Origin: Oryzias latipes | Taxonomy: Eukaryota; Chordata; Actinopteri; Beloniformes; Adrianichthyidae | Assembly: GCF_002234675.1 (NCBI RefSeq) | Contig: NC_019877.2 | Coordinates: forward strand, 4,681,041-4,745,040 | Length of the DNA: 64,000 nucleotides | Direction of reading: 5' to 3' | In this document: positions 58,915 through 64,000 of the stretch, piece after piece | How the letters are laid out: every line of letters begins with the position of its first letter | Numbering within the stretch: the first letter of the stretch is position 1 | Notes under the pieces: generated by a model | Told to the model about the DNA's origin: nothing | Database searches by the model: none | The model's input: only the letters and a program-made list of their open reading frames with translations | Position numbers and translations under genes: made by a program

Positions 58915-59770
58915 TTTTACATTCAGGGCCACGTTGGGGTTGAGATCTGGAGACTTACTAGGCCACTCCAGGACCTTGAAAGCTTCCTACGAAGCCACGC
59001 CTTCGTTACCTGAGCAGGGTGTTTGTGATGGTTGTCATGTTTAAAGACCCAGCCATGTTTCATCTTCAATGCCCTACCTGATGGAAGGAGGTTTTCACTC
59101 AAAATCTAACCATACATGGCCCCATCGTTCTTTCCTTTACACGGATCAGCCGTCCTGGTCCCTTTGCTGAAAAACAGCTCCAAAGCATGATGCTTCCACC
59201 CGCATGCTTTACAGTGGATGTGGTGTTCTTTGGATGAAGCTCAGCATTCTTTCTCATCCAAATGCACCGAGTAGAGTTCTTACCAAAAGTTCCATTTTGG
59301 TTTCATCTGTCCATAGGAAATTCTCCCAATCCTCTTCTGGATCATCCGAATGCTCTCTAGCAAACAATAGACAGGCACTGAATTTACTGAATGCACTGAA
59401 TTAAGCGGCAGGACACGCCTGGCACTGCAGGATTGAATCCCTGGCAGCGTGGTGTGTTACTGATGGTAGTCTTTTTTACTTTGGTCCCAGCTCTCTGCAG
59501 GTCATTCACTAGATCCCCCGTGTGGTTCTTGGATTTTTGCTCACAATTCTTATAATTATTTTGACCCCACGGGGTGAGATCTTGCAGGGAGTCCCAGATG
59601 GAGGGACATTGTCAGTGGTCCTGTATGTCTTCCATTTCCTAATAATTTCTCCCACAGTTGATTTCTTCGCACCAAGCTGCTTACTTATTGCTGATTCAGT
59701 TGTCCAAACCTGGTGCAGGTCATCAATTTGGTTTCAATGTTTTTTTTATTTTGTTTTTTTCCCCCATTTT
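58915..59770 (-). pseudogene. Degenerate Tc1/mariner-type transposase
   Basis: Read on the minus strand, fragments such as [24 protein letters not shown] are the familiar Tc1 transposase core (TVKHGGGSIMLWGCF). Further along are the blocks whose + strand reads CCCTGGCAGCGTGGTGTG and GACCCCACGGGGTGAGATC. Stops and frameshifts break the frame, so no active enzyme is encoded. I could not define terminal inverted repeats. It lies antisense within kcnh4 intron 1. Confidence 0.88.
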
Positions 59771-60389
59771 GCCTCTGATATACAGTACACCTATGATGAA
59801 AATAACAGGCCTCTCTCATCTTTTAAGTGAAAAACTTGCACAATTGGGGGGCAGACTAATTTCTTCTTTTTTTTTTTGCCCCACAGTACATTGGTCTGGT
59901 ATCTCATTTGTTTCCTCATTTGTTTCCATTTAAATCTTATTCCCCAACGTACCCTGTTGCACCCCCACACAATTCAAATTCGTATTCAGAAAAATTTACA
60001 AATCTAAACTGGTTTATTTTATTGTATGTCTTTGTTTTTTGGCATGTGAAGAATTCTGCTGTGTTTGCAGCAGAAACAAAACAAGCTGCTTGCATGTTGT
60101 GCTTGTTTCCCGTCTTAAAAGATCTGCATCAGTTTAGGCTGCAAGTGTGAGATGAGGAGAGGTTCTTTATTAGATTAAAACAAAGCAGGAACATTTAATT
60201 CTCAGAAATAATGTGTATTTTACACATAAGTCCATGGGTTTTGATGAATCGTTAGGAAAAAATTGTTTTTAAATTTTTAAAAGGCAAAATTTCCCCAACT
60301 TTGCTAAAGTTCTCACATTTCTTTTTTGTGTTTCAGCATTCTCTTTTAGCAAAACAGTTGTTTATACTTCTAGTAAAAAGTTCTAATCC

Positions 60390-60685
60390 GATCCATTTTT
60401 AAATCCATTTTTTAAAAAGCTGTTGGCGTGCAGCAACCCCACCCTCCCTTCCCATCCCCGTTGCTGAGAGCTAAAAGCGAAAAGCTTGTGGCCCGCCCAA
60501 TATATTTTCTACATAACAAATGAGATGAAATTTTTTCATCTGCTCCTATTTAACAATGATTTGAATAAAACAAATGCAATTTTAAGCTTGTTCTTCTTTA
60601 TAAATGTCTTCCATCAACAGAAAATGCCACAAGAACACATTTAAAAACGGCCAAAACACAATTTTTACTGGAGTGGGTCTTTGAA
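60390..60685. repeat. Recurrent dispersed repeat (family A), copy in kcnh4 intron 1
   Basis: Carries GTTGCTGAGAGCTAAAAGC, GCCCGCCCAATATATTTTCT, TTTCATCTGCTCCTATTT and the end block AACACAATTTTTACTGGAGT-GGGTCTTTG. Confidence 0.7.
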
Positions 60686-62239
60686 TATTAAAATCTATTT
60701 ATGTCTTCAAATAACTTTATTTTTTCTATACTAATTGAGTTATTTTGACTAATTTAACACTACAGTCAGTTAAATGCTACAAATACATATTTATTTCTTC
60801 TATTACAATACAAATCACCCGAGACATAAAGGTTAATTCCTCATAGACTACGCTTATACCGCTTGCTCTGCGTTTGACCTTCACTTTTATAGAGGAGAAA
60901 GTGATTGCAGTGGGATTTTAATTTAATACTTCTTGGACTGTGGAAAATTGTGGCGCTAAATCATGATCTGCAATCAAGATGTCACAACAGGTTATCAGAA
61001 ACCTTTGACTGAGCATTTTGTCCTGTTCTATGAATGTAGAAGAACCTGATTTGTCTTTTCCTTCCCCGTTTTGCACGTAAACAGTTGTTTGGATGTTTGC
61101 CGACTCTCATTGTGACACAAAAGCTCAGTTTGTGTTGTGCGTTCATGCCTGGCCTGTGCATCCATTCCTACCTCCCATGGCTCATTCTAACCCCCCCCAA
61201 AAACAAACACATAGGTGGTTTTTCTCACAGCGGCGCTGCCCTGTGGGGCAACGCAACCACAAAGCAGCTGCAGGCAAAGATAAGAAGCTGGTTTATTTTC
61301 TCCCTCAACCCTTCTGTTAAAAGGCTACCAAAGAACCTGAATGGGGGGGGGGGGGCACTCTGAAAGATTTGGGACTCATTGTTGCTCAGCTGATGAGAGG
61401 CTTCCTAAGTCCTGCAGACCATACCTTTTATTTTAGGAAATCAACATTTCTGTAGCTGCATTTTCACTTTTAAAAATATTTTTTTTTAAAGATTTTTGAA
61501 ATGATTTCTGAGTTTTTTTTTGAAAAACCTCTAAAATCCTCACGCGAGTGCTGTTGAGACAGGAGAAGTCGAACTTTCAGGTTTGCACCTTGCATGGCAG
61601 CTTTGATCCCATTGGAATGATTATTTAGGTGAGTGGGCGCGAAGCTTTCTGCAGTGGAAAACAGAGCAAAGATTTCAGTTTCGTTGCTGGACTCACTTCT
61701 GTTTCCACTCAGCTATAAAGTAAACATTTTCTCTGTAAATTTAAAGGAATTGAAAGCAATCAGCACAGATTCTAACAAGTTACTTTTTGCAAGTCTAAGT
61801 TAAAGGTCATAAAATCTGGATGCCAACAGTCCTTTTTACAAGTCTTCTTTGAAGATATTATTGGTGACAGAAACTCGTAGGTGTCACGTTGTTAGACCCC
61901 CTGAAGTTGTGTTTTTGTTTTTTTTAAGCTGTTCTCGTGGCATTTTTCTGATCATGAAGATCAAAATTGCATTTCTGAATATTGCTTTATTGAAATTGTT
62001 GTGAATCAGGAGCATATGAAACACGCTGTTTGAAAAAAGATTGTTAACAGTATGCCGGGCGGACCACGAGCTCCCTGCTCCGCTCCATTCTGATGCATCC
62101 ACTTCCAGACAAATAGAACCATGTGCATCTTTGTTTTGCTCGTCTGACCTGACATCTGGCCCAAAACTGTACGGCTGGATAGCTACAATACTGCTCGTCA
62201 TTTTTGTTGTACTGGTTTGGGCGTGAGGGGCAGTAAGCT

Positions 62240-62460
62240 AGCGCTAGACCGTGCAAACAAGGGTGACAAATCCAAGCCTTGAGGGCCGGTCTCCAGCTGG
62301 TTTTTCACAAATCCTGCCTTAGCTGCTGTTGCATACCTGGATCAGGTGTGTTTAGCCAAAAAGGAGCTTAAAATGACAGGTTGGCTGGAAAACATGTAGG
62401 ACATGTTGCTCATGTGCGATTCCAGGCCCTCGAGGCCTGGAATCGCACATGAGCTTTCTG
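62240..62460. repeat. Palindromic teleost repeat fragment
   Basis: Begins with CAAGCCTTGAGGGCCGGTCT and CCTGGATCAGGTGTGTTTAG, blocks common in fish DNA transposon relics. It ends in a 21-bp perfect inverted repeat (arms 62408-62428 and 62434-62454, 5-base spacer). Confidence 0.6.
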
Positions 62461-62469
62461 GTGTTAACA

Positions 62470-62690
62470 GAAAGCTCTCAGCAATAGGAAGTGGAAGTGG
62501 GTTTGCTCTTCGTCAAGAGTCCTGCCCACAACTCAGAGGCAAATTTCTAATGAACTACTGCCGCTCTGCAGAAACTATGTCCTAAAAGCCAACCAATGTT
62601 TTTTTATTTTGGCTAAAAATGACAATCAAAATTTAACGACTCCTTTAAAAATAGATCAAGAGATGATCAGAGGGGGTCTTAATCTATGTC
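62470..62690. repeat. Recurrent dispersed repeat (family A), reverse-oriented fragment
   Basis: Contains GTCCTGCCCACAACTCAGAG, TGCCGCTCTGCAGAAACTAT and AGATGATCAGAGGGGGTCTT, the complement of the 5' half of the 7160-7580 copy. Confidence 0.7.
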
Positions 62691-64000
62691 AAAATGTTGT
62701 TAGGAGTCCAAACCAAATCTCAGGTGTTTTGTTTTTAATCCAACTCAAGTTTTTTTTTGTCACATATTCAAGTCAAATCTCAAGTTCTGGAACATTAATG
62801 CAAGTCGTGTTTACAAGTCAGAGAGTGCTCTGAACTTCAAATCAAATCAAGTTTTTGGTTCTTAATTCAAGTAAAGTCTCTCTTTTTAGTAATAACTCTG
62901 AATCAAAGTGACAATTTTTTAAGACTTTAAAATTAGATGCAAATCTTGTATTAAAATACCAGAACATCCACAACAAATTCGACCTCTGATCAAGTCAAGT
63001 CCCAGGTCCCTGTCTGCGAGGCTGAAGTCACCATCTCTGCCAATCACTAACTTTTTCCTCCATAACTGCTCATTTGCCTTAATAAGACGATCCACACTCT
63101 CAGGGATTATTCATCTTGACATAAATTTAATTCAATTGTCATTTTATGCAGAATAACTTGTCACAATAACCGAGAGCATTAGCAGGAGCATCGAGTAGCA
63201 GCATCATGTCAGATTAGAGTTTCAACAAGCCAACACAGATGTTTAATTAAGGAAGCTCCATAGCAGCAGAGCGGCCACTCCAAGCCAAACGCCTCACAGG
63301 ATTAAAGCCTGAGAAAGAAGGCTCTGTCACAACAGCATGAGCGCACACTCGCACTGTTTGTGGTTCATGAGGGAAGCGTAGAATCTACAGGAAATGAAAG
63401 GAGACACTTTTAAAGAATCAGTATTTCCTGACATATTATGAGATTCTTCAAATAAAACCGTAAATTTAAGGATTTCCTTCTTTATCATGACTCGAGATGC
63501 CCATGGGAATGTTTAAATGATCCAAGTCTGTCCTATTTAATCTAAAACTATAAAATCATTAGGATGTACAAAAAATGCACAGTATTTTAAATGAGTATTT
63601 TAACAAAGTAAATTTATTATAGTATAAACACCAAATGTGTTTTTCTAAAAATTGTAATGAAGTCAAATAAAGTGTGATGGCGCTTCATGCAGAATTTAAA
63701 GACACCAGAAAAGTCTTGCAGGCTGAAAAAGGAATGTAATGCAAAAGGTGAAAGAATAAACAGAATAAATCGACTAAGAAATGTCAGATAGCTGCTCCTT
63801 TAGTGGCAGTACTGACTGACACAAGTCAACAATACAAAAATCCAAACTTTTTCGTGACGAGTGCTTGTTCACAGATTGTTGTCGATTTTTAACCGATGCT
63901 ACAGTGTTAATGATCAAACTTTGTACAACTCCACAGCTGAGAATTTCTTCTCCTTCTGGTTTAAAATATCCTTTCAGAGTGATTTATGACTGCACCTGAA

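Noticed and set aside
59204-59830. Plus-strand frames of 66-102 codons near 59.2-59.8 kb
   Set aside because: They are antisense shadows of the decayed Tc1 transposase, whose recognisable protein reads on the minus strand.

Overview
This is vertebrate genomic DNA, almost certainly from a ray-finned (percomorph-like) fish. It has GT-AG introns, five protein genes that all read on the + strand, A/T-rich intergenic DNA, microsatellites, and teleost-type mobile elements (an L1-group LINE, hAT and Tc1 relics, SINE and LINE 3' ends, MITEs). The species cannot be fixed from this window alone. I see no bacterial, phage or CRISPR content.

Layout: (1) 1593-2387, the coding exon of an LRRC3-family single-pass membrane protein. 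(2) 2.8-11.0 kb, repeat-rich intergenic DNA. (3) about 11.0-28.7 kb, gpam, mitochondrial glycerol-3-phosphate acyltransferase. I could thread its 20 coding exons into one open 823-codon frame. (4) 31.6-36.3 kb, a compact 13-exon FERM-domain gene of the FRMD1/FRMD6 type (423 codons). (5) 37.4-50.3 kb, ghdc (GH3-domain protein, 11 exons, about 630 codons). Its fifth intron carries a 5.1-kb, 5'-truncated L1-type LINE with an open reverse-transcriptase frame, a poly(A) tail and a perfect 14-bp target-site duplication. (6) 54.24 kb to the window end, the first coding exon of kcnh4 (ELK-type potassium channel) and at least 9.6 kb of its first intron.

The genes are not an operon; each has its own exons and 3' end. 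GPAM starts glycerolipid synthesis, the FERM protein is a membrane-cytoskeleton scaffold, GHDC is a poorly understood adenylate-forming-fold protein, and KCNH4 is a neuronal channel. GHDC and KCNH4 are also near neighbours on human 17q21 with HCRT between them; I could not find hcrt in the 3.9-kb gap here.

The most notable structure is in the repeats. One dispersed element family occurs at least nine times. Two hAT elements have perfect 8-bp target-site duplications. A 21-bp perfect palindrome and an inverted repeat split by the LINE are also present. I found nothing I would defend as a wholly new biological system.
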